64,000 nucleotides of DNA from Luteimonas rhizosphaerae. GTDB lineage: Bacteria > Pseudomonadota > Gammaproteobacteria > Xanthomonadales > Xanthomonadaceae. This document shows, in pieces, positions 39,337 through 50,429 of the stretch (position 1 is the first letter of the stretch; every line of letters starts with the position of its first letter). The notes under the pieces are model-generated. The model did not search any database and was not told the DNA's origin. It saw only the letters and a program-made list of their open reading frames with translations. The DNA lies in assembly GCF_002849595.1 (NCBI RefSeq), contig NZ_NRQR01000026.1, forward strand, positions 62,001 to 126,000, in the 5' to 3' direction. The position numbers and the translations under genes are program-made.

Positions 39337-41934
39337 ATGGCGCTGACCGAATACCGCCGCAAGCGCGATTTCGCCCGCACCGGCGAGCCCGAGCCCGGCA
39401 AGCCCGCCCCCAAGGGCCGGCGTCCGCAGTTCGTCGTGCAGCTGCATCACGCCAGCCACCGGCACTACGATTTCCGCCTGCAGGTCGGTGACGCGCTCAA
39501 GAGCTGGGCGGTGCCTAAAGGACCGAGCTACGACCCCAAGGTCAAGCGCATGGCGGTCGAGGTCGAGGACCATCCGCTCGACTACGCGACGTTCGAAGGC
39601 GCGATTCCGAAGGGCGAATACGGCGGCGGCCACGTCGCCCGCTTCGATCACGGCGTCTGGAGCACCGACGGCGATCCCGAGGCGCAGCTGGCCAAGGGCC
39701 ATCTGCGCTTCGAACTGTTCGGCGAGAAGCTGCGCGGTGGCTGGCACCTGGTGCGCTCCGGGCGCGCGTCGAAGAAACCCCAGTGGCTGCTGTTCAAGGC
39801 CGACGACGCCTATGTCGGCACGCTGGAAGCCGACGACCTGCTGGCGGACGTCACCGCGCCGCCGGACGACGATGCCGCGCGCGCGGGCCGGGGCAAGGCG
39901 CGCCCCAAACGCCGCGCGACCGTCGCCGCGCCGGTGCCCAGCCGCACGCGCGACTGGACGAAGGCGGCGTCCAGGCTCCCCGGCGCGCGCCGGGCCAAGG
40001 CGCCGGCCGGGGCGTTCCCGCCGCAGCTGGCGAAGCTGGGCGCGGCGCCGCCGACCGGCGACGGCTGGCTGCACGAACTCAAGTGGGACGGCTACCGGAT
40101 CCTGGCGACGATCGCCGACGGCGCGGTGCGGCTGTGGTCGCGCAACGCGATCGAATGGACCGCGAAGCTGCCCGAGGTCGTCGACGCGCTGCAGCGCCTG
40201 GGGCTCGCGTCCGCCGCGTTCGACGGCGAGCTGATCGCCGGCGACGGCACCCGCGACGACTTCAACCTGCTGCAGGGCACGCTGTCGGGCGAGCGCCAGG
40301 GCGCGATCGCCTACGTGCTGTTCGATGTGCTGCATCTGGAGGGCGTCGACACCACCGAGGCGCCGCTGCACGCGCGCAAGGCGCTGCTGCAGGCACTGCT
40401 CGACAGCCCGCCGCCGCACCTGGCCTTCAGCTCGCACATCGACGGCGACGGCGCGCAGGCGCACGCGCTGGCCGACGCGCGCGGCTTCGAAGGCATCATT
40501 TCCAAGCGCGCCGACGCGCCCTACGTGCAGGGGCGCAGCGACGACTGGCGCAAGACCAAGACCGTCGCCAGCGACGAGTACGCGGTCGTCGGGTTCACGC
40601 CGCCGAAAGGCAGCCGCAGCGGCTTCGGCGCGCTGCTGCTGGCCCGGCCCGACGGCGCGGCCGGCTGGACCTATGCCGGCCGCGTCGGCAGCGGGTTCAC
40701 CGACGCGATGCTGGACGAGCTCACCCGCCGCATCGGCAAGGCCGGTCGCACGGCGCCGACCGTGCACGTGCCCGAGCACGACACCGATCTGCGTGGCGCG
40801 CGCTGGTTCGCGCCGAAGTTCGTCGTCGAAGTCTCGGCGCGCGGCATCGGGCGCAGCGGTCTGCTGCGCCAGCCGTCGCTGAAGGCCCTGCGTCCCGACA
40901 AGGACATCGCGGACCTGCGCAGCGCCGACCACGCGCCGCCTGCCGCCAACGAGAAGGACACCGCCATGCCCTCGAGTCCGCGCGCCCGCAAGAGCGCGAA
41001 GACGCCGGCCCCGTCGGCCACGCCATCATCGAAACGCCCCCGCAAGACCGCCGCGCCGGACACGCGCGAGGCGCGCACGCCGCCGACGCTGACCAGTCCC
41101 GAGAAGGTGCTGTTCCCGGCCGACAAGATCCGCAAGCGCGAGGTCGCCGCCTACTACGAGGCGGTGATGCCGTGGCTGCTGCCCGAGATCGTCGGGCGTC
41201 CGCTGTCGCTGGTGCGATGCCCGTCCGGCATCGCCGGCGCCTGCTTCTTCCAGAAGCACCACACCGCCGGCATGCAGCTGGTCGACGCGGTGCCGATCGA
41301 CGAGGACAGCGGCACCGCCGATTACCTGGTCGTGCGCGATGCGGCGTCGGTGCTGGAACTGGTGCAGTTCAACGCGCTCGAGTTCCATCCCTGGGGCGCG
41401 CACGCGGATGCGCCCGATCTCGCCGACCGCATCGTGTTCGATCTCGACCCCGGCCCGGGCGTCGCCTGGCGCGAGATCGTCGCCGCGGCGCGCTACGTCC
41501 GCGACCTGCTGACCGAACTCGGGCTGGTGTCCTATGTCCGCACTTCGGGTGGCAAGGGACTGCACGTGGTCGTGCCGCTGGCGCCGATGGTCGACTGGGC
41601 GCAGGTCAAGCCGTTCGCCCAGGCCTTCGCCACGAGCATGGCGGAGACCGATCCGCTGCGTTTCGTCGCCAGCGCCGCCAAGCGCCTGCGCAAGGGCCGG
41701 ATCTTCGTCGACTACCTGCGCAACGGCCGCGGTGCGACCAGCGTCGCGTCGTTCTCGCTGCGCGCACGCGCCGGTGCGCCCGTCGCCATGCCGCTGTGCT
41801 GGGAGGACCTCGGTCGGGTCAAGAGCGGCGCCGCCTTCGATATCGCGAGCGCACCGCGCCGCCTCGCGCGGCTGAAACAGCATCCCTGGGACGGCATCGA
41901 CGCGATCCGCCAGGATCTGTCGAAGTTCGCGTGA
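39337..41934 (+). CDS. ligD: ATP-dependent DNA ligase D, phosphoesterase-ligase-polymerase order
   Basis: The multifunctional repair enzyme of bacterial non-homologous end joining. It has 865 residues in the Pseudomonas domain order. The N-terminal 3'-phosphoesterase (~20-180) has QLHHASHRHYDFRLQVG and VPKGPSYDPKVKR. A basic linker is followed by the ligase domain (~225-535) with catalytic K249 in KWDGYR and motif IV EGIISKRADAPY. A second linker rich in Lys, Pro and Ala precedes the archaeo-eukaryotic primase-type polymerase (~575-865), with metal Asp residues D702 and D704 in FDLDPGPG and TSGGKGLHVVVPL. It partners with Ku, encoded 660 bp downstream. Confidence 0.97.
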   Translation: MALTEYRRKRDFARTGEPEPGKPAPKGRRPQFVVQLHHASHRHYDFRLQVGDALKSWAVPKGPSYDPKVKRMAVEVEDHPLDYATFEGAIPKGEYGGGHVARFDHGVWSTDGDPEAQLAKGHLRFELFGEKLRGGWHLVRSGRASKKPQWLLFKADDAYVGTLEADDLLADVTAPPDDDAARAGRGKARPKRRATVAAPVPSRTRDWTKAASRLPGARRAKAPAGAFPPQLAKLGAAPPTGDGWLHELKWDGYRILATIADGAVRLWSRNAIEWTAKLPEVVDALQRLGLASAAFDGELIAGDGTRDDFNLLQGTLSGERQGAIAYVLFDVLHLEGVDTTEAPLHARKALLQALLDSPPPHLAFSSHIDGDGAQAHALADARGFEGIISKRADAPYVQGRSDDWRKTKTVASDEYAVVGFTPPKGSRSGFGALLLARPDGAAGWTYAGRVGSGFTDAMLDELTRRIGKAGRTAPTVHVPEHDTDLRGARWFAPKFVVEVSARGIGRSGLLRQPSLKALRPDKDIADLRSADHAPPAANEKDTAMPSSPRARKSAKTPAPSATPSSKRPRKTAAPDTREARTPPTLTSPEKVLFPADKIRKREVAAYYEAVMPWLLPEIVGRPLSLVRCPSGIAGACFFQKHHTAGMQLVDAVPIDEDSGTADYLVVRDAASVLELVQFNALEFHPWGAHADAPDLADRIVFDLDPGPGVAWREIVAAARYVRDLLTELGLVSYVRTSGGKGLHVVVPLAPMVDWAQVKPFAQAFATSMAETDPLRFVASAAKRLRKGRIFVDYLRNGRGATSVASFSLRARAGAPVAMPLCWEDLGRVKSGAAFDIASAPRRLARLKQHPWDGIDAIRQDLSKFA

Positions 41935-42275
41935 TGCGATGGCGTGTCGCGCGGCGACGTGCACGACTGCCATGCGGTGACGACGCGGAGCGGTCGGCCA
42001 CAACGTCGATGGCCGGCGGGAAGGAAAGACGATCGACGAGCCATGCCTAGCGGCAGGCATTGACGAGAGCGACAGCGCGGGCATTGCACGGCTCCGGTCC
42101 GTGAACTACGGCGCTGAAGCTGCTGGGCTTGCCGGTACGAGATTCAACAGGCGCCCGGCGATACGTCGGGGAATGCGGTCGCTCTACCGGATCGACGCCG
42201 CCGGCTGCTGCGCGTGCGCATCGCGGAGCGTCTGCCGCATGGCGCTGCCGGCAGAGGCCCCGCGCAATCGGTACT
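41935..42275. other. Intergenic region after ligD
   Basis: This is 341 bp between convergent ligD and the small minus-strand gene. A hairpin ATGCCT-AGCGGC-AGGCAT at 42043-42060 could help end one of the transcripts, without a T-tract. No gene recognised. Confidence 0.4.
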
Positions 42276-43533
<1,258 letters not shown>

Positions 43534-43836
43534 GGGCGCGTCTTCGCAGCTGACGTGCCGCGCGACGCGTGCCCTGCAGACGCGTCGAAGGCGTCGCGTC
43601 CGCCGCGCGATGCGCGCGGTACGCGTGTTCCGAAGCAGTCGCATCGCGCGCCGGTCGGGCAACGCCCGGGCCGCGACAGGCGAAGCGACTGCGGGTTGGC
43701 GACACGCGAATCGAATCACCGCATCGCGCGGTCGCGCTCGTGCAGGCGCGACCCGGGTCGCGACAGGCGGCGGCCGTGGGTGACGCGGCCGCCCGGTGAC
43801 GTCCAGCGCGAAACGGGTTCGCGCGCGAGCGCGCTC
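43534..43836. other. Intergenic region after ku
   Basis: This is 303 bp between the convergent ku and ETF-QO genes. It is extremely GC-rich with repetitive GCGCGC tracts and no gene. Its right end joins the repeat that encodes the ETF-QO tail. Confidence 0.4.
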
Positions 43837-43867
43837 CTACGGAGCGACGTTGGCCGGACGTCGCTCC
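43821..43867. repeat. Dispersed TAGGAGCGCGC-type repeat and hairpin overlapping the ETF-QO stop
   Basis: On the minus strand, GGAGCGACGT and ACGTCGCTCC (43867-43841) form a 10-bp stem. They are followed by GTAGGAGCGCGCTCGCGCGC, a unit commonly scattered in Pseudomonas and xanthomonad intergenic DNA. The TAG of this unit is the ETF-QO stop codon (43837-43839). Confidence 0.6.
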
Positions 43868-45576
43868 GGGCGGGGTCGGGTGCGAGCCTGGAGACAGGCC
43901 AACGCGCCGCGACCCGCGCACGTCCGCGGGGCAACCCAGACGATGTTCTGGGTCGGATCCTTGATGTCGCAGGTCTTGCAGTGCACGCAGTTCTGCGCAT
44001 TGATCTGCAGCCGCGGGCCCTGCTCGCCTTCGATGAACTCGTAGACGCCGGCCGGGCAGTAGCGCGCCTCGGGGCCGGCGTACTGCGCCAAATTGATGTC
44101 GACCGGCACCGATGCATCCTTCAGCGTCAGGTGCGGCGGCTGGTCCTCGGCGTGGTTGGTGCTGCTGAGATAGACCGAACTCAAACGGTCGAAGGTCAGC
44201 GTGCCGTCCGGCTTCGGATAGACGATCTTCGTGTGCTGCGCTGCCGGCTCCAGGCACGCGTGGTCGGGCGTGTCGCGATGGATCGTCCACGGTGGCGTGC
44301 GGATGCCGAGCTTCGGCAGCAGCCACTGCTCGATACCCGTCATCAGCGTCGCCGTGGTGCGGCCCTTCTTGAACCACTGCTTGAAATTCTTCGACTGCGA
44401 CAGCTCGGCATGCAGCCAGCTGGCTTCGAACGCGGCGGGATACGCGCTGAGTTCATCGCCCGAGCGCCCCTCGCCCAGCGCGGCGAACGCGGCCTCGGCG
44501 GCGAGCATGCCGGTCTTGATCGCGGCATGGCTGCCCTTGATGCGACTGGCGTTGAGCGTGCCGGCCTCGCAGCCGACCAGCGCCCCGCCGGGGAACACCA
44601 GCTTCGGGATCGACAGCAGGCCGCCCGCGGTGATCGAGCGCGCGCCGTAGCCGATGCGCTTGCCGCCTTCGAGATACCGGCGGATCGACGGATGGGTCTT
44701 GAAGCGCTGGAATTCCTCGAACGGGCTCAGCCACGGATTGTGGTAGTCGAGACCGACCACCAGGCCGATCGCGACCTTGCCGTCTTCGGCGTGATACAGG
44801 AACGAGCCGCCATAGGTGTCGTCGGTCAATGGCCAGCCGGCGGTGTGCACCACCAGGCCCGGCTCGTGCACGGCCGGATCGACCTGCCACAGCTCCTTGA
44901 TACCGAGTCCGTAGCTCTGCGGATCGCGGCCTTCGTCGAGGCGGAATTTCGTGATCAGCTCGCGTCCCAGCTGGCCGCGCGAGCCCTCGGCGAAGACCGT
45001 GTACTTCGCCAGCAGCTCCATGCCGAGCTGGAATTCGCCGGTCGGCTGGCCGTCCTTGCCGATGCCGAGATTGCCCGTCGCCACGCCGCGCACGACGCCG
45101 GCGTCCGTGTAGAGCACTTCGGCCGCGGCGAAGCCGGGGAAGATCTCGACGCCCAGCGCCTCGGCCTGCGTGGACAGCCAGCGCGTCAGCGCGCCGAGGC
45201 TGATGATGTAGTTGCCGTGGTTCTTGAAGCAGTCGGGCAGGAAGAAATCGGGCGTCGACTTCGCGCCGGTCTCGTCGAGGAACAGGAACTCGTCGCGGGT
45301 GACCGCCTGCGTCAGCGGGGCCCCTTTTTCCTTCCAGTCCGGGATCAGCTCGGTCAGCGCGCGCGGATCGACGATCGCGCCCGACAGGATGTGCGCACCG
45401 GGCTCGGAGCCCTTTTCCAGCACGCAGACCGACACCTCGCGGCCCGCCTCGGCGGCCATCTGCTTGAGCCGGATCGCGGTCGCCAGGCCGCCGGGGCCGG
45501 CGCCCACGACGACGACATCGTACTCCATCGATTCGCGCGGGCCGTGGGTGTCGAGCAGTGCCTGGGGAGTCGTCAT
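43837..45576 (-). CDS. Electron-transfer flavoprotein-ubiquinone oxidoreductase (ETF-QO)
   Basis: Passes electrons from ETF (fatty-acid and amino-acid oxidation) to ubiquinone at the inner membrane. The 579 residues have an N-terminal FAD site (VVVVGAGPGGLATAIRLKQM), EPGAHILSGAIVDPRAL, the middle ubiquinone-binding domain, and C-terminal 4Fe-4S cysteines in YCPAGVYEF and CVHCKTCDIKDPTQNIVW. After VWVAP, where family members end in a short Gly-rich tail, this protein has ~29 unrelated residues (RTCAGRGALACLQ onwards) encoded by repeat-like DNA. The ATG at 45574-45576 starts MTTPQALLDTHGPRESMEYD. The fusion does not touch the iron-sulphur site, so activity is plausible. Confidence 0.94.
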   Translation of the reverse strand: MTTPQALLDTHGPRESMEYDVVVVGAGPGGLATAIRLKQMAAEAGREVSVCVLEKGSEPGAHILSGAIVDPRALTELIPDWKEKGAPLTQAVTRDEFLFLDETGAKSTPDFFLPDCFKNHGNYIISLGALTRWLSTQAEALGVEIFPGFAAAEVLYTDAGVVRGVATGNLGIGKDGQPTGEFQLGMELLAKYTVFAEGSRGQLGRELITKFRLDEGRDPQSYGLGIKELWQVDPAVHEPGLVVHTAGWPLTDDTYGGSFLYHAEDGKVAIGLVVGLDYHNPWLSPFEEFQRFKTHPSIRRYLEGGKRIGYGARSITAGGLLSIPKLVFPGGALVGCEAGTLNASRIKGSHAAIKTGMLAAEAAFAALGEGRSGDELSAYPAAFEASWLHAELSQSKNFKQWFKKGRTTATLMTGIEQWLLPKLGIRTPPWTIHRDTPDHACLEPAAQHTKIVYPKPDGTLTFDRLSSVYLSSTNHAEDQPPHLTLKDASVPVDINLAQYAGPEARYCPAGVYEFIEGEQGPRLQINAQNCVHCKTCDIKDPTQNIVWVAPRTCAGRGALACLQARTRPRPERRPANVAP

Positions 45577-45911
45577 CGTTGCCTTGGGCGGTACGCCCGG
45601 GTGTGAAAGGGAGCGCGCGTCGGTCCGCGCGATGCCGGGCAGCATCGCAGGCCGCCCGCGACGATGCCGTCGTGGCGCGCACTGCGCACGGCGAATGCAC
45701 GGCCTGGCGGCGCGGGGAGTCTACCGTCTGCCTCCGCGCAAGCCGAGACGCGCCGCGGCAACACCGCCGGCCGGTGCCGCGGTCCCGACACGCGGGCGGT
45801 GCGGATCATCGTCTCTGAGGAGCGCGCCTGCGCGCGCAGATCGCCAGCGCTGCATCCGCGGCGGCGGCCTCGGCGGTCGCGAGGATCAAAACAAGGAGTC
45901 AGAACAGGAGA
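45577..45911. other. Intergenic region between tRNA-Arg and ETF-QO
   Basis: This is 335 bp holding the ETF-QO promoter region. Downstream of the tRNA on the minus strand there is a CTTGTTTTGATCC stretch but no convincing stem before it. No gene recognised. Confidence 0.4.
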
Positions 45912-45988
45912 TGGTGCGCCTGGAGGGATTCGAACCCCCGACCAATGGCTTCGGAAGCCACTACTCTATCCGGCTGAGCTACAGGCGC
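45912..45988 (-). tRNA. tRNA-Arg (anticodon CCG)
   Basis: A full cloverleaf on the minus strand. The acceptor stem GCGCCTG pairs with CAGGCGC, the D-arm starts AGCTCAGCCGGATAGAG, and the anticodon stem-loop is GTGGC-TTCCGAA-GCCAT with CCG at positions 34-36 (reads Arg codon CGG). The T-loop is GGTTCGAATCC and discriminator A is followed by encoded CCA. It is a single gene. Confidence 0.96.
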
Positions 45989-45997
45989 CCGGTGCTG

Positions 45998-47458
45998 TCA
46001 GCGCGACGCCACGCGGAGCATGGTCGAAGCGGCCGCAGAGTGTAGCGGAAACTCCGCGGGCGCGGTGCAGGCCACCGGGGTCGTTGCCGGGTCGTGGGCG
46101 ACGGCGGGCAGGGCCGGGGCCGCGCGGCGTGCGCTGCGCCCCCGGCCGATGCCGTAGTAGGCGAGGCCGGCGGCCTCGACCATGTCCGGCGGGTAGAGAT
46201 TGCGGCCGTCGAACACCACGCGGTCGTGCAGCGTCGCGGCCAGCCGGGCGAAATCGGGGCTGCGGAACTGCTTCCATTCGGTCACCACGATCAGCGCGTC
46301 GGCGCCGGCCAGTGTGGCCTGCGCATCGCCGCACAGGACCAGATCGTCGCGCTCGCCCCACAGCCGCGCGGCCTCGCGCCCGGCTTCGGGATCGAAGGCG
46401 CGCACGCGGGCGCCCGCGGCCCACAGCTGGGCCAGCAGCGTGCGGCTCGGCGCTTCGCGCATGTCGTCGGTGTCGGGCTTGAAGGCCAGGCCCCACACGG
46501 CGAAGGTCTTGCCAGCCAGCGCGCCGTCGTAGTGGCGCTGCACCAGCGCGAAGAGATGTTGCTTCTGCCGGGTATTCACCGCTTCCACCGCCTGCAGCAG
46601 CTGCGGCTCCAGGCCGTTCTGTTCGGCCGTGCGCGCCAGCGCGCGGACGTCCTTCGGGAAACACGAACCGCCGTACCCGGCGCCGGCGTAGATGAAGTGG
46701 AAACCGATGCGCGGATCCGAGCCGATGCCCAGGCGCACCTGTTCGATATCGGCGCCGACGCGCTCTGCGATGTTGGCGATCTCGTTCATCGTGCTGATGC
46801 GCGTCGCCAGCATCGCGTTCGCGGCGTACTTGGTCAGCTCGGCCGAGCGCCGGTCCATGACCACGATGCGGTCGTGGTTGCGGTTGAACGGCGCGTACAG
46901 CCGCCGCATCGTCTCGATCGCCTCGGCGTCGTCGCCGCCGATGACGATGCGGCCGGGCCGCATGCAGTCGGCGACAGCGCTGCCTTCCTTGAGGAATTCC
47001 GGATTGGCGATCACCGAGAACGGCACGGCGACGCCGCGCGCCGCCAGTGCTTCGTCGATCGCCCGGGCGACGCGGTCGCCGGTGCCGACCGGCACGGTGG
47101 ACTTGGTGACCACACAGGTGCGGCGGTCGATGTGCTCGCCGATCGTGCGGGCCACCGCGAGCACGTGCTGCAGGTCGGCGCTGCCGTCCTCGTCGGGGGG
47201 CGTGCCGACCGCGATGAAGACGATGTCGGCATGGGCGATCGCCGCGGCCGCGTCGCCGGTGAAGCGCAGGCGACCGGCGTCGAGATTGGCCCGCACCAGG
47301 GCCGGCAGGCCGGGTTCGTGGATCGGGATGCGGCCGGCACGCAGCCCGGCGATCTTGATCGCGTCCACGTCGACGCACAGCACGTCGTGGCCCATGTCGG
47401 CGAGGCAGGCGCCGGTGACGAGACCGACGTATCCGGTTCCGAAGACACTGACATGCAT
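45998..47458 (-). CDS. ugd: UDP-glucose 6-dehydrogenase
   Basis: Oxidises UDP-glucose to UDP-glucuronate with NAD+ for surface-polysaccharide synthesis. It has 486 residues. The N-terminal Rossmann site is [20 protein letters not shown] (4-23), followed by [37 protein letters not shown] (151-162), K210 in [11 protein letters not shown], and the catalytic C266 in [12 protein letters not shown]. The C-terminal UDP domain includes [19 protein letters not shown]. About 40 extra residues at the C-terminus (after YYGIGRGRS) look unstructured. The ATG at 47456-47458 starts the Rossmann strand. It is divergent from ubiA. Confidence 0.95.
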   Translation of the reverse strand: MHVSVFGTGYVGLVTGACLADMGHDVLCVDVDAIKIAGLRAGRIPIHEPGLPALVRANLDAGRLRFTGDAAAAIAHADIVFIAVGTPPDEDGSADLQHVLAVARTIGEHIDRRTCVVTKSTVPVGTGDRVARAIDEALAARGVAVPFSVIANPEFLKEGSAVADCMRPGRIVIGGDDAEAIETMRRLYAPFNRNHDRIVVMDRRSAELTKYAANAMLATRISTMNEIANIAERVGADIEQVRLGIGSDPRIGFHFIYAGAGYGGSCFPKDVRALARTAEQNGLEPQLLQAVEAVNTRQKQHLFALVQRHYDGALAGKTFAVWGLAFKPDTDDMREAPSRTLLAQLWAAGARVRAFDPEAGREAARLWGERDDLVLCGDAQATLAGADALIVVTEWKQFRSPDFARLAATLHDRVVFDGRNLYPPDMVEAAGLAYYGIGRGRSARRAAPALPAVAHDPATTPVACTAPAEFPLHSAAASTMLRVASR

Positions 47459-47584
47459 GGCAGGCGGCTCGTCGGCGGGGTCTCCAGCATCGCGCCGGCA
47501 CGTGGCAGTCCGTCGACGTTCCGGTGACGGATCGGCGACAGCGGGCGACGTGCGGCCGCGGGCGGCGCTGCTACCCTGCGCGCC

Positions 47585-48508
47585 ATGCACGACTACGAAC
47601 GCTTCTCCGCGCCGTACCGCCCGCGCTGGCGCGAGCGGCTGGCGGTGTACTGGACGCTGGTCCGCGGCGACCGGCCGATCGGCTGGCTGCTGCTGCTGTG
47701 GCCGACGTGGTGGGGCCTGTGGCTCGCCGCCGACGGCGTGCCGCCGTTGTGGATCCTCTTCGTGTTCACCGCCGGTGTGTGGCTGACGCGCTCGGCCGGC
47801 TGCGTCATCAACGACTATGCCGACCGCTGGCTCGATCCGCTGGTCGAGCGCACCCGGGACCGGCCGCTGGCGACCGGCGCGGTGCGCGGACGCGAGGCGC
47901 TGGCGGTGTTCGCGGTGCTCATGCTCGCGGCCTTCGCGCTGGTGCTGACGCTGAACCTGCTGACCATCGCGATGAGCGTCGTCGGCGTGGCGCTCGCGGC
48001 CACGTATCCGTATCTCAAGCGCCATACCTACCTGCCGCAGGTCTATCTGGGCCTGGCGTTCGGCTGGGGCATCCCGATGGCGTTCGCGGCCGTGCAGGGT
48101 GCGGTGCCCCCGGTCGCCTGGGTGCTGTATGTGGCCAACATCTTCTGGGCGACCGCCTACGACACCTGGTACGCGATGGTGGATCGCGACGACGACATCC
48201 AGGCGGGGTCGAAGTCGACGGCGATCCTGTTCGGCGAACTCGATCTCGTCGCGCAGGGCGTGCTGTACGCGCTGGCGTTCGCCGCGCTGGCGCTGGTCGG
48301 CCGGCAGGCGACGCTGGGCGGCTGGTACTGGATCGGGCTCGGCATCGCCGCGCTGCTGGTGCTGTGGGAATTCGCGCTCGCCCGGCATCGCGACCGCGAG
48401 GCCTGCTTCCGCGCGTTCCTTCACAACCACTGGGTCGGCATGGCGATCTTCGCCGGCATCGCCGCGCATTACGCGCTGCCGGCGCCGTCGGTGCTGCTGG
48501 CGGGCTGA
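47585..48508 (+). CDS. ubiA: 4-hydroxybenzoate octaprenyltransferase UbiA
   Basis: An integral inner-membrane prenyltransferase that attaches the isoprenoid chain to 4-hydroxybenzoate in ubiquinone biosynthesis. It has 307 residues with about eight to nine transmembrane helices. The two Asp-rich Mg2+/pyrophosphate sites are visible: [20 protein letters not shown] (N-D-x-x-D) and [20 protein letters not shown] (D-x-x-D). The start [15 protein letters not shown] matches the family N-terminus. It stands alone between ugd (divergent) and comF (convergent). Confidence 0.96.
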   Translation: MHDYERFSAPYRPRWRERLAVYWTLVRGDRPIGWLLLLWPTWWGLWLAADGVPPLWILFVFTAGVWLTRSAGCVINDYADRWLDPLVERTRDRPLATGAVRGREALAVFAVLMLAAFALVLTLNLLTIAMSVVGVALAATYPYLKRHTYLPQVYLGLAFGWGIPMAFAAVQGAVPPVAWVLYVANIFWATAYDTWYAMVDRDDDIQAGSKSTAILFGELDLVAQGVLYALAFAALALVGRQATLGGWYWIGLGIAALLVLWEFALARHRDREACFRAFLHNHWVGMAIFAGIAAHYALPAPSVLLAG

Positions 48509-48517
48509 GCGCGCCGC

Positions 48518-49246
48518 TCAGCGCACCCGCGCGCAGACCCAGGCATCGACCCGCGCCACACCGGCCCGGCGCAGGGCGATGGCGGCGGCGTGCAGGGTCG
48601 CGCCCGTGGTCATGACGTCGTCGACCAGCACCACGTGGGCCGGCAGTCCGGACGCGGCGGCGACCTCGAACGCGCGACGGACGTTGCGCCGCCGCGCGGC
48701 GGCATCCAACCGGGATTGCGGCGACGTGGCCCGGCTGCGCCGCAGTAGGTCCGCGCGCAGCGGCACGCCGGTGCGGCGTGCCAGCGGACGCGCCAGTTCC
48801 AGTGCCTGGTCGTAGCCGCGCTGGCGCAGGCGTGCGGTGTGCAGCGGCACCGGCACCAGGGCATCGGGGCGCGGCAGCGCCGCGACGGCGCGCGCCAGGC
48901 ACCCGGCCAGCAAGGCGCCCGCGGCCAGATCGCGGTGGAACTTGAAGCGGGGCAGCAGGCGGTCGACCGGGAAGCCGTAGACGAAGGCCGCGCGCACCTC
49001 GGTCAGCGGCGGCGGGCGGCGCAGGCATGCGCCGCAGCAGGCGTCGTCGCCCGGCAGCGGCATGGCGCAACGCCGGCAGGCGTTGCCGGACCAGGGCAGG
49101 GCGGCCGCGCAGGCGAGGCAGAGATCGAGACCGTTGGCGCCGCGTTCGCGGCAGATCAGGCAGCGCGAGGGGGCCATGGCCCGCAGCCAGCGTCGCCAGC
49201 GTTCGTCAACCGCGGCGGGCGGATCTCGGTTGACAGCCTGCGACAT
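48518..49246 (-). CDS. comF: ComF-family phosphoribosyltransferase-like protein
   Basis: A ComF/GntX-like protein involved in DNA uptake in competent bacteria. The protein has 242 residues. Two Cys-rich zinc-finger-like clusters near the N-terminus ([19 protein letters not shown] and [19 protein letters not shown]) precede the PRTase domain: [34 protein letters not shown], and the phosphoribosyl-binding loop [18 protein letters not shown]. The start is [11 protein letters not shown]. An alternative ATG at 49297 would overlap bioB. It is divergently transcribed from bioB with only 49 bp between the starts. Confidence 0.9.
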   Translation of the reverse strand: MSQAVNRDPPAAVDERWRRWLRAMAPSRCLICRERGANGLDLCLACAAALPWSGNACRRCAMPLPGDDACCGACLRRPPPLTEVRAAFVYGFPVDRLLPRFKFHRDLAAGALLAGCLARAVAALPRPDALVPVPLHTARLRQRGYDQALELARPLARRTGVPLRADLLRRSRATSPQSRLDAAARRRNVRRAFEVAAASGLPAHVVLVDDVMTTGATLHAAAIALRRAGVARVDAWVCARVR

Positions 49247-49258
49247 GCTTTCCAGACT
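49230..49258 (+). promoter_or_regulatory. bioB: Possible bioB promoter
   Basis: A perfect TTGACA at 49230-49235 is followed 17 bp later by CAGACT (49253-49258), a poor -10. It overlaps the comF start region and lies 38 bp before the bioB ATG. A candidate only. Confidence 0.3.
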
Positions 49259-49295
49259 GCCGGTCTCGATCCGCCCGATCTGTCGGAATTCCGCC

Positions 49296-50378
49296 ATGTC
49301 CCCTGTCAGCCACGCCCCTTCGGAGGCCGGCCAGCCCGTCCTGCGTCACGACTGGAGCCGCACCGAGATCGAAGCCCTGTTCGATCTGCCGTTCCCCGAG
49401 CTGCTGTTCCGCGCCGCCGGCGTGCACCGGCAGCACTTCGATCCCGCCGAGGTCCAGGTCAGCACGCTGCTGTCGGTCAAGACCGGCGGCTGTCCCGAGG
49501 ACTGCAGCTACTGCCCGCAGGCGCAGCGCTATCACACCGGCGTCGAGGCGACGAAGCTGATGGAGGTCGAGGCGGTGCTGGAGAAGGCGCGCCAGGCCAA
49601 GGCCGCGGGCGCGTCGCGCTTCTGCATGGGCGCGGCGTGGCGCTCGCCCAAGGATCGCGACGTGCCGAAGGTCGCGGCGATGATCCGCGAGGTCAAGGCG
49701 CTGGGCCTGGAGACCTGCGCGACGCTCGGCATGCTGACCGGCGACCAGGCCCAGGCGCTCAAGGCCGCGGGCCTCGACTACTACAACCACAACATCGACA
49801 CCGATCCGGAGTATTACGACGCGATCATCCACACGCGCGAGATGCAGGACCGCCTGCAGACGCTCGAGCACGTGCGCGACGCGGGCATGAAGACCTGCTG
49901 CGGCGGCATCGTCGGCATGGGCGAGACCCGGCGCCAGCGTGCCGGCCTGCTGAAGACGCTGGCGAACCTGCCGGCGCATCCGGATTCGGTGCCGATCAAC
50001 CGGCTGGTGCAGGTCGCCGGCACGCCGCTGCACGGCACCGCGGAACTCGATCCGTTCGAGTTCGTGCGCACGATCGCCGTCGCCCGCCTCCTGATGCCAC
50101 GCTCGATGGTGCGCCTGTCGGCGGGCCGCTCGGACATGAGCGACGAGATGCAGGCCCTGTGCTTCGCCGCCGGCGCCAATTCGATCTTCTACGGCGAACA
50201 GCTGCTGACGACCGGCAACCCGGACACCGAGCGCGACCTAGCGCTGTTCGCGCGCCTGGGCCTGCGGCCGATGCCGGTCACCGTCGACGCGGCGGGGCAC
50301 GACCGCCCGGGCACCGTGCACGCCGACATCGTCGAGCATCCGGCGCTGGCGCTGCATCCCGCGAGCCGCGCTGCATGA
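49296..50378 (+). CDS. bioB: Biotin synthase BioB
   Basis: A radical-SAM enzyme that inserts sulphur into dethiobiotin to make biotin. It has 360 residues. The 4Fe-4S cluster cysteines C66, C70 and C73 are in [13 protein letters not shown]. The 2Fe-2S-cluster and substrate motifs are [33 protein letters not shown] and SAGRSDMS. The N-terminal ~30 residues are variable. It opens the bio operon and is followed 51 bp later by the preferred bioF start. Confidence 0.97.
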   Translation: MSPVSHAPSEAGQPVLRHDWSRTEIEALFDLPFPELLFRAAGVHRQHFDPAEVQVSTLLSVKTGGCPEDCSYCPQAQRYHTGVEATKLMEVEAVLEKARQAKAAGASRFCMGAAWRSPKDRDVPKVAAMIREVKALGLETCATLGMLTGDQAQALKAAGLDYYNHNIDTDPEYYDAIIHTREMQDRLQTLEHVRDAGMKTCCGGIVGMGETRRQRAGLLKTLANLPAHPDSVPINRLVQVAGTPLHGTAELDPFEFVRTIAVARLLMPRSMVRLSAGRSDMSDEMQALCFAAGANSIFYGEQLLTTGNPDTERDLALFARLGLRPMPVTVDAAGHDRPGTVHADIVEHPALALHPASRAA

Positions 50379-50429
50379 ACTCCCGGCGTGGCCGCAGGAC
50401 CGGGGGGCGTACCGCGCCCGGGGCCGACC

